64,000 bases of DNA from Prosthecochloris sp. (GTDB taxonomy: Bacteria > Bacteroidota > Chlorobiia > Chlorobiales > Chlorobiaceae): the NCBI GenBank assembly GCA_015482705.2, contig JADMLA020000028.1:15256-79255 (forward strand), given 5' to 3'. Below are positions 17,685 through 27,200 of this stretch, piece by piece (within the stretch, counting starts at the first letter, position 1; the number at the start of each line of letters is the position of its first letter). The notes beneath the pieces are model-generated. The model saw nothing but the letters and a program-made list of their open reading frames with translations. It made no database searches and was not told where the DNA came from. Both the position numbers and the translations under genes were made by a program.

Positions 17685-17977
17685 AGCACTCTCTCTGCTT
17701 GTCATTAACCAATGAAATCCTCTCTTGTCAAGCAAAAATGTAAGGAATAAACTTCTGCAGTATATCGGTAACCTTGTGAACTTCCTGAAAACTGTCCCTG
17801 TGAAAAACACTTGGGATCTTTCGAGCGTTCTTCTGACATGTCATGGTTCAGACCTTCTGCAAGCACACTGTTCCCATTGGTCTTATCATAAAAGGTTATG
17901 GCTGCATCCTTTTTCTTGAAATCGCGGACAGAAAAAGCAAAGTCGGTCGTGTTACGAGCATTTTGCCGGGAAGTGGC

Positions 17978-18388
17978 TTATGGCAAAATATCCCAATTGC
18001 AGTTTCCGGCACTATCGGTTTCGATAGTAATCCTCGACCGTTCACCCCTCAGTGAATGAACCGTCAATTCCTCTGAAAAAATCGACAACGCTTCAAAAGT
18101 AACGGATAAGCGATCTACCGTTGTCAACATATCTCTACTTTCGGCACTCTTCGTCGTAACCAGGAGGTCACGAAAGGTGATGCTCACACCAGAATATGCC
18201 TTGAATAGAGATATATCCGTCTCCTGATAATCGACCGTTGCTTCCAAAGGATTGTTTAGAGTCTCTTTGATGAAATCGTTCAAACCAGATTTCAGGATAT
18301 GGAGAAAAATGGAAATCGATCCTGCAAACAAAACCAGCAATACCAGAAAAAACTTGAGAAACTCCCTCATCTTCGTAATATTGAACAA
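17978..18388 (-). CDS. Short AsmA-like N-terminal domain protein
   Basis: A 136-residue protein. A single transmembrane helix (about residues 10-30) is followed by a segment that reads like the first part of AsmA-family proteins: SLFKAYSGVSITFRDLLV, then LSVTFEALSIFSEELTV and the closing NCNWDIL. In AsmA this is the start of a very long lipid-bridging beta structure of 500 or more residues. Here it stops at a normal TAA and no continuation is apparent in the 290 bases downstream, so it is either a truncated gene or a small stand-alone member. It is divergent from trmH. Confidence 0.55.
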   Translation of the reverse strand: MFNITKMREFLKFFLVLLVLFAGSISIFLHILKSGLNDFIKETLNNPLEATVDYQETDISLFKAYSGVSITFRDLLVTTKSAESRDMLTTVDRLSVTFEALSIFSEELTVHSLRGERSRITIETDSAGNCNWDILP

Positions 18389-18490
18389 GTTGGGTTACTT
18401 ATTTCAAAAAAGATGAATTAAAGGTTTCGATCTTTTTTAACGGCAAACAATCTTGATCGTAATCCGAAAAATCAAAAAACCAAACCAACA

Positions 18491-19141
18491 TTGATCAGTC
18501 CTGAACGATTCTCAAAAATCAAACAGCTCCTTTCTTTACGGCAGCCTGACCTTACTGTCCTCATGGATAATGTGAACAAACCTCACAACTTATCGGCAAT
18601 CATAAGAAGCTGTGATGCTGTTGGCGTCGAAACCATACATGCAGTCTCATCAAACGATGTCATACTAAACCGTCAGAAAGCTGCAAGAGGCTCGAACAAA
18701 TGGGTAAACCTTGTTTTACATGAAAATATAGAGACCGCCTATCAAGCCCTTAGAAGTCAAAAGATGCAAATACTTGTAGCTCATTATAATGAAGAAGCGG
18801 TCAATTTCAGAGACATCGACTATGCAAAGCCAACAGCGATCGTCATGGGTGCTGAGCTTTTCGGACCCTCGGAGAGTGCTGCATCACAAGCTGACCATTT
18901 CATTTATGTTCCCATGCAAGGTATGGTTGAATCACTCAATGTCTCTGTAGCTGCCGCAGTCATCCTGTTCGAAGCACAGCGTCAGAGAGTTGAAGCCGGA
19001 TTTTACAACCATCCGAGGCTTCCTGCTGAATATATGAAAAAGCGCATCTTTGAACTTTCCTACCCTGTCATCAGCGACAAAATGACTCGACTGGGCCGTT
19101 CCTACCCTGAACTCGACAGCAAAGGGAAAATAATCACATAG
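18491..19141 (+). CDS. trmH: tRNA (guanosine-2'-O-)-methyltransferase TrmH, SPOUT family
   Basis: A 216-residue SpoU-family methyltransferase that methylates G18 in the D-loop of tRNAs. The N-terminus (ERFSKIKQLLSLRQPDLTV) aligns well with E. coli TrmH. The three SPOUT motifs are visible: NVNKPHNLSAIIRSCDAVG, AIVMGAELFGPS, and MVESLNVSVAAAVILFE, which builds the knot that holds SAM. The start is a TTG at 18491, since no ATG exists before the conserved region. It is divergent from the AsmA-like gene with 102 bases between them. Confidence 0.88.
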   Translation: MISPERFSKIKQLLSLRQPDLTVLMDNVNKPHNLSAIIRSCDAVGVETIHAVSSNDVILNRQKAARGSNKWVNLVLHENIETAYQALRSQKMQILVAHYNEEAVNFRDIDYAKPTAIVMGAELFGPSESAASQADHFIYVPMQGMVESLNVSVAAAVILFEAQRQRVEAGFYNHPRLPAEYMKKRIFELSYPVISDKMTRLGRSYPELDSKGKIIT

Positions 19142-19258
19142 ATCTGAGCCTTTAGCGGTGACAGTTCACCGAAGTGTAACAAACCCCGCTCGCAAGCAAA
19201 GGGAAATCTTTGTATATAAAAAAAAGAATACGCTTACCCGCCCGGCAACTTTTCCACT

Positions 19259-19630
19259 GTGCCTATGTCACAGCAAGAAGTGAAACCCTACCGTATAGTC
19301 ATAGAATGGACAAACAGTGAGGACTTTTTCTTTTCTTGTGACTATAAAGTTACTGATGACAATACGGACAAAACTGAAACACAGCAGCAACATACCCACT
19401 GGTTCCCACATGTTACAAGAGCGATGGGGAACGTTCTGAAAAAGCTGAGAAGGGAGCACATCACCTTTCCCCTTTTTCTCATTTCTCTTGCATTTGAACA
19501 CCGGCATCTTCTTCGAGAAATCGATGAGCTGCTCCGGGCACTGCATGCTCATCTCGGTAACCAACAAGGTCCGGGAAGTTACCGTTGTTTCATTTGCAGT
19601 GAGGGAAAACAAACGGTTACGGAATGCTGA
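19259..19630 (+). CDS. Hypothetical protein, 123 residues
   Basis: I do not recognise this protein. Translation would begin at GTG 19259 or ATG 19265. It has no signal peptide or membrane helix, an acidic, Thr/Gln-rich stretch (TDDNTDKTETQQQ) near the middle, a basic helical part (NVLKKLRREH) and two cysteines near the end (YRCFIC). A small hairpin (CGGTGA/TCACCG, about 19155-19170) lies 90 bases upstream. The opposite strand is open over much of the same region, so coding is moderately likely only. Confidence 0.4.
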   Translation: MPMSQQEVKPYRIVIEWTNSEDFFFSCDYKVTDDNTDKTETQQQHTHWFPHVTRAMGNVLKKLRREHITFPLFLISLAFEHRHLLREIDELLRALHAHLGNQQGPGSYRCFICSEGKQTVTEC

Positions 19631-19750
19631 AATATACCGTCTCAGAGAGTAGAGCTTGTTTCCGGCCGATGTTTATGATATTTTTTCGAAGGTTGTCGAA
19701 ACAACCAACACCGAAAACCCGTATCCAACGTCTTTCCTGAGCTTCTTTTC

Positions 19751-20632
19751 ATGATCCCGATGCCACCGATAATCGCTCTGCTTTTCTCCATATTCACCGG
19801 CTTTGTCGCATCAGGATGCAGCGACAAGGAAAACAGCAACCACTCTCTTTCTCTCAACCCAATAAGTCATGTAGAAAAAAAAGCCGGCCTTGAAATCTCC
19901 GGCCTGGTAAAAAGCAAACGACACGGAGATGTATACTGGGCAATAAATGATTCGGGAAATCCACCGGCAATTGTACCAATCAATACCAAAGGCAAGGTAG
20001 TTTCCGTATCGGGCCAAAGCATCTCGATCCCTGGCGTTCAAAACAAGGACTGGGAAGCCTTGGCGATAGACCATTCGGGAAATCTCTATATCTGTGATGT
20101 TGGAAACAACTACAGCCGAAGAAAAGAGCTGCAAATTTATACAATTCCCGAACCACACCTCAACGGCGATGTTTCAGAAAAAGCAGACTTGATTCGTATA
20201 CGTTATCCTGACCAGGAACTCGTTTCTCCCGACAGGCTGATCTATGATTGCGAGGCAGCATTCATTTTCAAAAAGAAACTCTACCTGCTTACCAAAAGAC
20301 TGTTCGATGCATCCACAACCCTCTACCGTCTTGACAGGAAAGAAAAAAACACAGTCAACAACCTAACCCGTGTAACCTCTTTCCCGATAGAGGGTTACGT
20401 TACGGCTGCCGATATATCGGATGATGAACAAATCCTGGTCGTGCTCACCTACAAATCACTCTGGATATTTTACGACTTTCCTGGTGATGATTTTTTCTCG
20501 GGCAGAAAAATGAAAGTGGGTCTGAAAGGTGCGGGACAGATAGAGTCAGTTGTTTTCACCGATAACAATAAATTACTTTTGGTCAATGAAACAAAAAATG
20601 AACTGTTCACAATCACATTGAATATCCAATAA
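19751..20632 (+). CDS. Lipoprotein with SdiA-regulated/propeller-like fold
   Basis: A 293-residue protein with a lipoprotein signal: hydrophobic residues 5-19 and the lipobox VASGC with Cys23. The mature part has propeller-type blades with LEISGLVKS, YWAINDSGNPP, DWEALAID, LYICDVGNN and YDCEAAFI, resembling the esterase-like/SdiA-regulated group and the protein at 14773-15693. It probably sits at the outer membrane facing the periplasm. The acidic residues in the 'DWEAL' and 'DCEA' turns suggest a metal site, but no enzyme activity can be assigned. It is transcribed alone. Confidence 0.62.
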   Translation: MIPMPPIIALLFSIFTGFVASGCSDKENSNHSLSLNPISHVEKKAGLEISGLVKSKRHGDVYWAINDSGNPPAIVPINTKGKVVSVSGQSISIPGVQNKDWEALAIDHSGNLYICDVGNNYSRRKELQIYTIPEPHLNGDVSEKADLIRIRYPDQELVSPDRLIYDCEAAFIFKKKLYLLTKRLFDASTTLYRLDRKEKNTVNNLTRVTSFPIEGYVTAADISDDEQILVVLTYKSLWIFYDFPGDDFFSGRKMKVGLKGAGQIESVVFTDNNKLLLVNETKNELFTITLNIQ

Positions 20633-20675
20633 GAATTTCCTGGATACATTGTAACCTGATTCAATACCCCACTCC

Positions 20676-20894
20676 CTATTCCTGTTTTCCCGCCATAATG
20701 CCTGTAATCACTTCTGCACCTTTTTCAAGAACAAGAATGTCTTCATGTAACGCATCGAGTATTTCCTCTACTCGTCGATGATCTTCAGGAAACAAACCGG
20801 AAAAAGAGTTGATATCTGACTGAATCTTATCGATGAGTTTCTGTAATGCATCGAGCTTGTTATGAATTTCCCTTACTTTTTCGATAGGTAACAT
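20676..20894 (-). CDS. Small coiled-coil protein, 72 residues
   Basis: I do not recognise this protein. It is almost wholly helical, with heptad spacing of Leu/Ile from residue 3 to 60 (IHNKLDALQKLIDKIQ, then VEEILDALHEDILVL), so a dimeric coiled coil is likely. It is acidic, has no signal peptide, and stands alone. The upstream 297 bases to the response-regulator gene hold no convincing gene. Confidence 0.5.
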   Translation of the reverse strand: MLPIEKVREIHNKLDALQKLIDKIQSDINSFSGLFPEDHRRVEEILDALHEDILVLEKGAEVITGIMAGKQE

Positions 20895-21191
20895 GGCTAT
20901 CTCCGGTTATGTACAGTTTCAAAAAAACCTTTCACAACCATTCAGCAAATATCGTACCAAACCTTCAAGCTCATCAATTCGCCCATTATTATGAGTCTGA
21001 TTGATAAAGAAATCAAGCCGATAGCGCCATAACAACACAACTGTTCCGGAAACGCACACCCACAAATGAGACAGCAAAATGTGCATCCAACGCACAATAA
21101 GCAGCAAGAGCATACTTTCTCCATGTTTGTTTCACTCTAACCTGTATGATATATTTCACATAGCAACAACAATCATGTTTATTCACCCCCA

Positions 21192-22682
21192 ATGAATACA
21201 AAAAGAGAAAAACCCAATGTCTTGATTGCCGACGACAGTTCGGTTATGCGGACACTGATCAGCCACGTCATTACAAAGCTGGGTTATAAAGCTCTTACGG
21301 CCAATGATGGAGAAGCCTGTATTCACACCCTGAATTCAGATAAAGTCGATCTTCTGCTTCTTGATTTGAACATGCCGGGGAAAAACGGAATGGAGGTGCT
21401 CTCGTATCTCAAGGCAAACGACATGGTTCTGCCAGTCATCATGATTACTGCTTCAGATGACATCAGTCAGGCAGTCCAGTGTATTAAAATGGGAGCTTAT
21501 GAATACCTTACCAAACCGGTAAAAAACGATCGGCTTGAAATAACGGTCAGTAACGCCCTTTCCGAGTCAAGCCTGAAAAAAAAGGTTCAGCTTCTTGAAA
21601 AGGAGCTGAAACAGCAAAATATCTTCAGACGCATCTATGGGGAAAGTTCTGCCTTGAAAAGATGTATCGAACAGGCAATGCAGGTGATGGAAACCGAGGT
21701 CAACGTCCTGGTAATCGGGGAAAGCGGAACGGGTAAAGAACTCTTTGCTCAAGCCATTCATAACGGAAGTAAGCGGAAAAACGGCCCTTTCGTAACCATA
21801 AACTGCGCAGCGATCACCAACGAGCTTGCCGACAGCCTGCTTTTCGGGCATGTGAAAGGTTCTTTTACCGGTGCAAACAGTGACCATACAGGTTTCTTTG
21901 AACAGGCAGATGGTGGCACGATTTTTCTCGACGAAATCGGTGATATGAGCCTTGACATCCAGGCAAAAGTTCTTCGGGTTCTCCAGGAAAGAAAAATCAG
22001 AAAAGTTGGGGAAAAAAAAGAAAAAAGTATCGATTTCCGGCTCATTTCAGCAACACATAGGAACTTTTCCGATGCCATAAAAAATAAAACCTTCCGTGCC
22101 GATCTGTATTACCGGCTTGAAGAATATCCACTCTTCATCCCCCCGCTCAGAGATCGCAGAGAAGATGTTCCGCTTCTGGCGAATCATTTTCTTGATAGCT
22201 TCTGTACTGCAAACAATATTGAATCGATCTCATTCAGCGCCTCTGTCCTCGAAAATCTCTCGAAATATGACTGGCCGGGCAATATCCGCGAACTCCAGAA
22301 CATCGTTCGCAGAGCGGCAATAAATCGCAGTGGTGATGAAATAACCTCGGTTCCTCTCCTCCCTCACGCTCACTCACAGGAAGAGAGAGCAGCTCGATCG
22401 CCATCCGATCAACCACATGTCGAAATCCCCGCTCTTACCGGACCACAAGAACAAAGAGCACCTGACAAACCCTTGCCGGAGACAACGGTGCCCGAGCGAG
22501 GAAACACACTGTTGTTGAAAAATGCCGAGCTTCAGACAATACTCAAAGCTTACGAACTGGCAGGAGGAAACCAGACAAAAACCGCTGAAATACTTGGTAT
22601 AAGCCGCTCTTCCCTGTATCGTAAATTGAAAAAATTCGGAATAGAGAAAAACCTTTCGTTCTCGGTAACGAAAGGTTTATAG
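21192..22682 (+). CDS. NtrC-type sigma-54-dependent response regulator
   Basis: A 496-residue transcription activator. The receiver domain (residues 9-125) has the acidic pair Asp14/15, phosphoacceptor Asp58 (LLLLDLNMPG) and Lys108. The AAA+ domain (about 148-375) has Walker A GESGTGKE (176-183), Walker B GTIFLDEIG (242-250) and the sigma-54 contact loop GSFTGA (223-228) in place of the usual GAFTGA. A Pro/Glu-rich linker leads to a Fis-type helix-turn-helix at the C-terminus (NQTKTAEILGISRSSLYRKL). No histidine kinase gene is next to it, so it is an orphan regulator here. Confidence 0.9.
   Translation: MNTKREKPNVLIADDSSVMRTLISHVITKLGYKALTANDGEACIHTLNSDKVDLLLLDLNMPGKNGMEVLSYLKANDMVLPVIMITASDDISQAVQCIKMGAYEYLTKPVKNDRLEITVSNALSESSLKKKVQLLEKELKQQNIFRRIYGESSALKRCIEQAMQVMETEVNVLVIGESGTGKELFAQAIHNGSKRKNGPFVTINCAAITNELADSLLFGHVKGSFTGANSDHTGFFEQADGGTIFLDEIGDMSLDIQAKVLRVLQERKIRKVGEKKEKSIDFRLISATHRNFSDAIKNKTFRADLYYRLEEYPLFIPPLRDRREDVPLLANHFLDSFCTANNIESISFSASVLENLSKYDWPGNIRELQNIVRRAAINRSGDEITSVPLLPHAHSQEERAARSPSDQPHVEIPALTGPQEQRAPDKPLPETTVPERGNTLLLKNAELQTILKAYELAGGNQTKTAEILGISRSSLYRKLKKFGIEKNLSFSVTKGL
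22649..22678. terminator. 12-bp perfect hairpin at the end of the response-regulator gene
   Basis: AAACCTTTCGTT (22649-22660) and AACGAAAGGTTT (22667-22678) form a perfect 12-bp stem with a 6-base loop. The arms begin in A and end in T, so it can act in both directions between the regulator and trxB, whose stop codons are 14 bases apart. It lies inside the last codons of the regulator gene. Confidence 0.7.
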
Positions 22683-22696
22683 TACTCGCGTAAGCT

Positions 22697-23635
22697 TTAC
22701 CGTATTGATTCCAGGTACTTTTCAGCATCCAACGCTGCCATACAGCCACTCCCTGCAGCCGTTATTGCCTGACGGTACGTATAATCCTGTACGTCTCCAC
22801 AGGCAAAAACCCCCTGAACATTTGTTTCGGTAGACGTTTTTGCGGTTTCAATATAACCATACTCGTCAATATCGAGTTGACGCTCGAAAATTTCAGAGTT
22901 CGGAGTATGCCCTATAGCCACGAAGACTCCATCGCAGGAATGTTCTTTCAACTCTCCCGTTTTGAGGTTTTTCAGCCTGACACCGGTAACCTTCTGTCCA
23001 TCACCGAGAATCTCATCAACAACCTGATTGAGTTCCAGATTGATTTTTGGATTTTTTTCCACCCTCAAACTCATGATCCTCGAAGCACGAAACTCCTCTC
23101 TCCTGTGGACAACGGTCACCTTTTCGGCAAAGCGGGTCAGGAAAAACGCCTCCTCCATCGCAGTATCCCCACCTCCGATAACATACACTTGACTATCTTT
23201 GAAGAAAAAACCATCGCATGTCGCGCACGCCGACACACCTCTCCCCCGATATTTTTCTTCAGAAGGCAACCCCAACCATTTCGCGTTCGCACCTGTCGCG
23301 ATAATCAGCGTTCTGGTGAGAATTTCCCGGGCACCATCTTCGAGATAAATACAGAAAGGACTTCTGGACAAATCAACTTCGCTGACGCTGCCGTGAATAA
23401 ACTCCGCCCCGAACCTCGTTGCTTGTTCACGAAACCGTTCCATCATTTCCGGCCCTCGTATCCCTTCAGGGAATCCAGGATAATTTTCAATATCGGAGGT
23501 AATCATAAGCTGTCCACCAGGTTGTTCGCCATCAACCACCAAGGGCTTGAGGTTTGCTCTGCTGGCATATATAGCTGCGGTAAGGCCGGCAGGACCTGTT
23601 CCGATAATCACTACGTCTCGGGTTTCTTTCTCCAT
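22697..23635 (-). CDS. trxB: Thioredoxin reductase
   Basis: A 312-residue flavoprotein that reduces thioredoxin with NAD(P)H. The FAD-binding site is VVIIGTGPAGLTAAIYA at the N-terminus, the redox-active pair is CATC with the following DGFFF, the NAD(P)H-binding segment is VIGGGDTAMEEA, and the C-terminal FAD segment is GVFACGDVQD. The basic HRREEF motif supports NADPH as donor. It converges on the response regulator gene and lies 157 bases downstream of trx in the same direction, with a terminator between them. Confidence 0.95.
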   Translation of the reverse strand: MEKETRDVVIIGTGPAGLTAAIYASRANLKPLVVDGEQPGGQLMITSDIENYPGFPEGIRGPEMMERFREQATRFGAEFIHGSVSEVDLSRSPFCIYLEDGAREILTRTLIIATGANAKWLGLPSEEKYRGRGVSACATCDGFFFKDSQVYVIGGGDTAMEEAFFLTRFAEKVTVVHRREEFRASRIMSLRVEKNPKINLELNQVVDEILGDGQKVTGVRLKNLKTGELKEHSCDGVFVAIGHTPNSEIFERQLDIDEYGYIETAKTSTETNVQGVFACGDVQDYTYRQAITAAGSGCMAALDAEKYLESIR

Positions 23636-23682
23636 TTTCCTGCGTAACTTGTTGTTTGAAATGATATAGAGATTATGAGAGA

Positions 23683-23731
23683 AAAGCTGCTGACTGCTAA
23701 TCTTTACAAAAGAACAGCAGTCAGCAGCTTT
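23683..23731 (-). terminator. Terminator between trx and trxB
   Basis: A perfect 16-bp inverted repeat (23683-23698 with 23716-23731) and a 17-base loop, with TTTTC following on the minus strand. It begins 60 bases past the stop codon of trx and lies before trxB. Confidence 0.75.
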
Positions 23732-23791
23732 TTCATGAGCAGTGCCGAAGCGATAAAACCGGATCGGAAAATCCGGTTTTCAATATTACAA

Positions 23792-24121
23792 TCAGGCAAT
23801 TTGTGCGTTGATTTTCTCGGCGATCATGTTTTTTGGCATAGCCCCGACCATTTGGTCGACGACTTCACCATTCTTGAAAATCAACATGGTAGGAATGCTT
23901 CTGATACCATACTGTGCTGCGGTATTCGGATTTTCGTCAACATTGAGCTTGGATATAACAGCCTTGCCCTCAAACTCACCTGCAAGTTCTTCGATCACAG
24001 GGCCGAGCATCTGGCAAGGGCCACACCAAGCAGCCCAGAAATCAACAAGGGCTACCTTGTCAGAGTCAAGAATCTCGGATTTAAAATTCTGGTCCGTAGC
24101 AGTCAGATATTGTCCACTCAT
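23792..24121 (-). CDS. trxA: Thioredoxin
   Basis: A 109-residue thioredoxin. The active site is FWAAWCGPCQMLGP with the standard WCGPC; the cis-proline is in RSIPTMLIFKNG. Length and order match the classical Trx1 family. It works with the thioredoxin reductase encoded next to it. It stands 93 bases downstream of dnaE in the same direction. Confidence 0.95.
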   Translation of the reverse strand: MSGQYLTATDQNFKSEILDSDKVALVDFWAAWCGPCQMLGPVIEELAGEFEGKAVISKLNVDENPNTAAQYGIRSIPTMLIFKNGEVVDQMVGAMPKNMIAEKINAQIA

Positions 24122-24214
24122 TGTATATATGTTTTAAGGGTGATTGTAGAAAACTCAGACTTCATGACAATACAACTAAACAGTGATGAAAGTAATAAAA
24201 AATACCTATTAAAG

Positions 24215-27200
24215 CTACCCGGCAATCTTAACATTATCAGGACCGAGAATATTTTCAAGTTCACCGAGCGTTTTTTCATCGGCATCGATAGGACTTCTCC
24301 GTGCAAATATATGTAAGAGTTCAATATTTTCAGCCGCCTGTACCTTGACTTCGAAATCAACCGCAGTTCCACCTTTATGCTCTTCCAAAACCTTTTTGAC
24401 TCTCTCTAACTTCTCCAGTTCGGTCGGGTCATCGGCATCGATTTTCAAAATGACCTTGTCGATACAGGTTTCACGAACCTGTTTTATCGGAACAACCTCC
24501 CTGACAAGTAACTTCAGCATGCCTCCACTGACTTCAGCCTCTACAATAAGCATCAAAACCTCTTCAGGTTTGAGAAGATGGCGATATTGCTCATAAACAC
24601 TGGCAAAGACGGTAAAATCAGCTTTTCCGGTAAAGTCTTCTATGCTTCCGAAAAGCATTTGTTTTCCTTTTCTGTCCTGATGATGACGTACTGAAACAAC
24701 CACACCGATAACTTTGTACTGTCTTGCCTGCTGTACACTCCTGGTGCTGAGAGGAAGATTTGCAAAAGCTTCCCAGTCACGGCGATACGGCTCCAGAGGA
24801 TGGCGACTCAGATAAAAACCGACAAGCTTTTTTTCCGCTTGTAGTCTCTCGCTTTCAGGCATCGGTTGTGCAGCATCCATCTCAGGGTACAGTGAATCAT
24901 GAATCGCTTCGTTGGATTCATCACTGAAAAAACCGCACTGGCCAAGCGTTACCGACTTGTTTTGAAGTTGACCGAAGCGGATCGCCTTGTCAATATTGGC
25001 AAGCAGTTTCGCCCTGTCTTGATCAAGATCATCGAGAGCACCGGCCAGAATGAGGCATTCAAGCGCTTTTCTGTTCATAACACGCAAATCAACCGATGCG
25101 GTCAGGTCAAATAGGTTGATAAAGTCTTTTTTCCTCAGCAACCTGGATGACACAACCGCTCGAGCGGCATTACCGACCTGTTTTATGGCATTCAGACCAA
25201 CACGTATCATCGCTTTTCCATCGACCTCCTCGATGGCAAACAATGCATCGCTCTTATTCACCGATGGTGGAAGAACGGGGATATTGAACCCCTTGGCTTC
25301 ATCGGTCAGGTGCTTCATTCTTGGGGCATCACCAATTTCACTGTTTAAAATGGCCGTCATGAACTCAGCCGGATAATGTGCTTTCAGGTATCCTGTCCAA
25401 TATGCGAGAACCCCGTATGCCGCCGAGTGGCTTTTGTTGAAACCATACCCGGCAAATTCGGCCATCAGGTCGAAAATCCTGTTGGCGAGCTTATCATGAA
25501 CGCCCTGCTCAACCGCACCCTCGACAAAATCCGCCTTGAATTTCTGCATGATCTCCGGCTTCTTTTTTCCCATTGCCTTGCGAAGATTATCCGCTTTAGC
25601 CAGAGAAAAACCACCCATGACCTGTGAGATCTGCATGACCTGTTCCTGGTACACAATAACTCCATACGTCTCCTTGAGAATATCCTCGAGCATCGGATGC
25701 ATATAGTCTATCGGCTCACGGTTATGCTTCCGGTCGACAAACAGATCTACCGCATTTCGTTTTTCATCGATTTTGGCATTGAGAGCCCCTGGCCGGTAGA
25801 GTGCACTCATGGCGATGATATCACCAATCTGTGTCGGTTGAAGTTTCGTCATGTAATTCTGCATACCCTGGGATTCAAACTGGAAAATCCCAGCCATCTT
25901 ACCTTCCTGGAAAATCCTGAAGGTTTTTCTGTCATCCATAGCAACCTTTTCCAAGTCGACAGAAACGTTATGTCTTTTTCTGATCAGATGAAGTGTTTCA
26001 TCAATAACGGCAAGAGTTTCAAGTCCCAGATAGTCGATTTTGAGCAACCCTGCGTTTTCAATCCAGTTTTTGTCAAACTGCGTCACAACCTGTTTATCAT
26101 CACTGCTGGATTTAGCCGCACCACGCTCAAGCTCGTCCTGCTTCATCTCATCGGCATACTTACGCTCTTCCGTCTCGATTTTATTGGAGACATACAGAGG
26201 CACCTGTTCATCAAGCCTGCCGTTGGTAATGACAACCGCACCTGCATGCATCGAAACATTCCTCGCCCTTCCTTCGAGAGCCTGGGCATAATCCATTAAA
26301 CTGGCGTTTCTTGAAGAACTCTTCACCATATCCCTGAGTTCACCGACATCATCGAGCGCCTTTTTCAAGGTTATTCCAGGCTTACCCGGCACAAGTTTGG
26401 CGAGCCGGTCAACAACATTGAGCGGTACTTCGAGCACACGTCCAGCGTCGCGGATTGCAGCTCTTGCTCCGAGCGTGCCGATCGCAACGACTTTTGCGAC
26501 ACTTTCTTCACCGTATTTCTCGACGGTATATTCAAGAACTTTTTGCTTCCCGACCGGGGTAAAATCAATGTCGATATCCGGCATCGACCCCCGTTCGGGA
26601 TTGAGAAAACGTTCAAAGAGCAATTTATAACGTAATGGATCGATGCTTGTAATACCTGTCAGAAAGGCAACGATGCTCCCGGCTGCAGACCCTCTTCCCG
26701 GTCCGACAGAATACCCCATATGGCGTGACGCTGCAATAAGATCGCTGACAATCAGGAAGTAGGAACTGAATCCCATACTGGAAATGGTTTCCAGCTCTTT
26801 TTCAATCCGCTCATTGACCATTTTTTCCGAAAGGCCCTGAGATTCAGGATCAGCGTACTTTTCCTTTGCGCCTTCATAAGTCAAATGTTTCAGATACTGA
26901 ACCTCGTCGTCAAATCCTTCTGGCAAAGGAAAATGAGGAAGCTTCGGCTCCTCCTTGCGAAAACGATACGTACACTTTTGAGCGATACGTTGCGTATTGG
27001 AAAGTTCTCCATGAGCGTCGTCGAACAGTGCAGCCATCTCTTTTGAAGACTTGAAATAGTTTTCACTGTTCGGTAGACACTGGAGCTGATTGCTGGATAG
27101 CTTTTCCTTGGTTCTAATAGCGACCATAGCCCGGTAACGATCAGCATCTTTTCTTTCGAGATAATGAACGTTATTTGTAGCCACCAGTTTTACACCGTTC

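Noticed and set aside
20919..21124. Cys-rich short frames on the minus strand upstream of the response regulator
   Set aside because: No ribosome-binding site, three overlapping frames are equally open, and the composition is low in charged residues.
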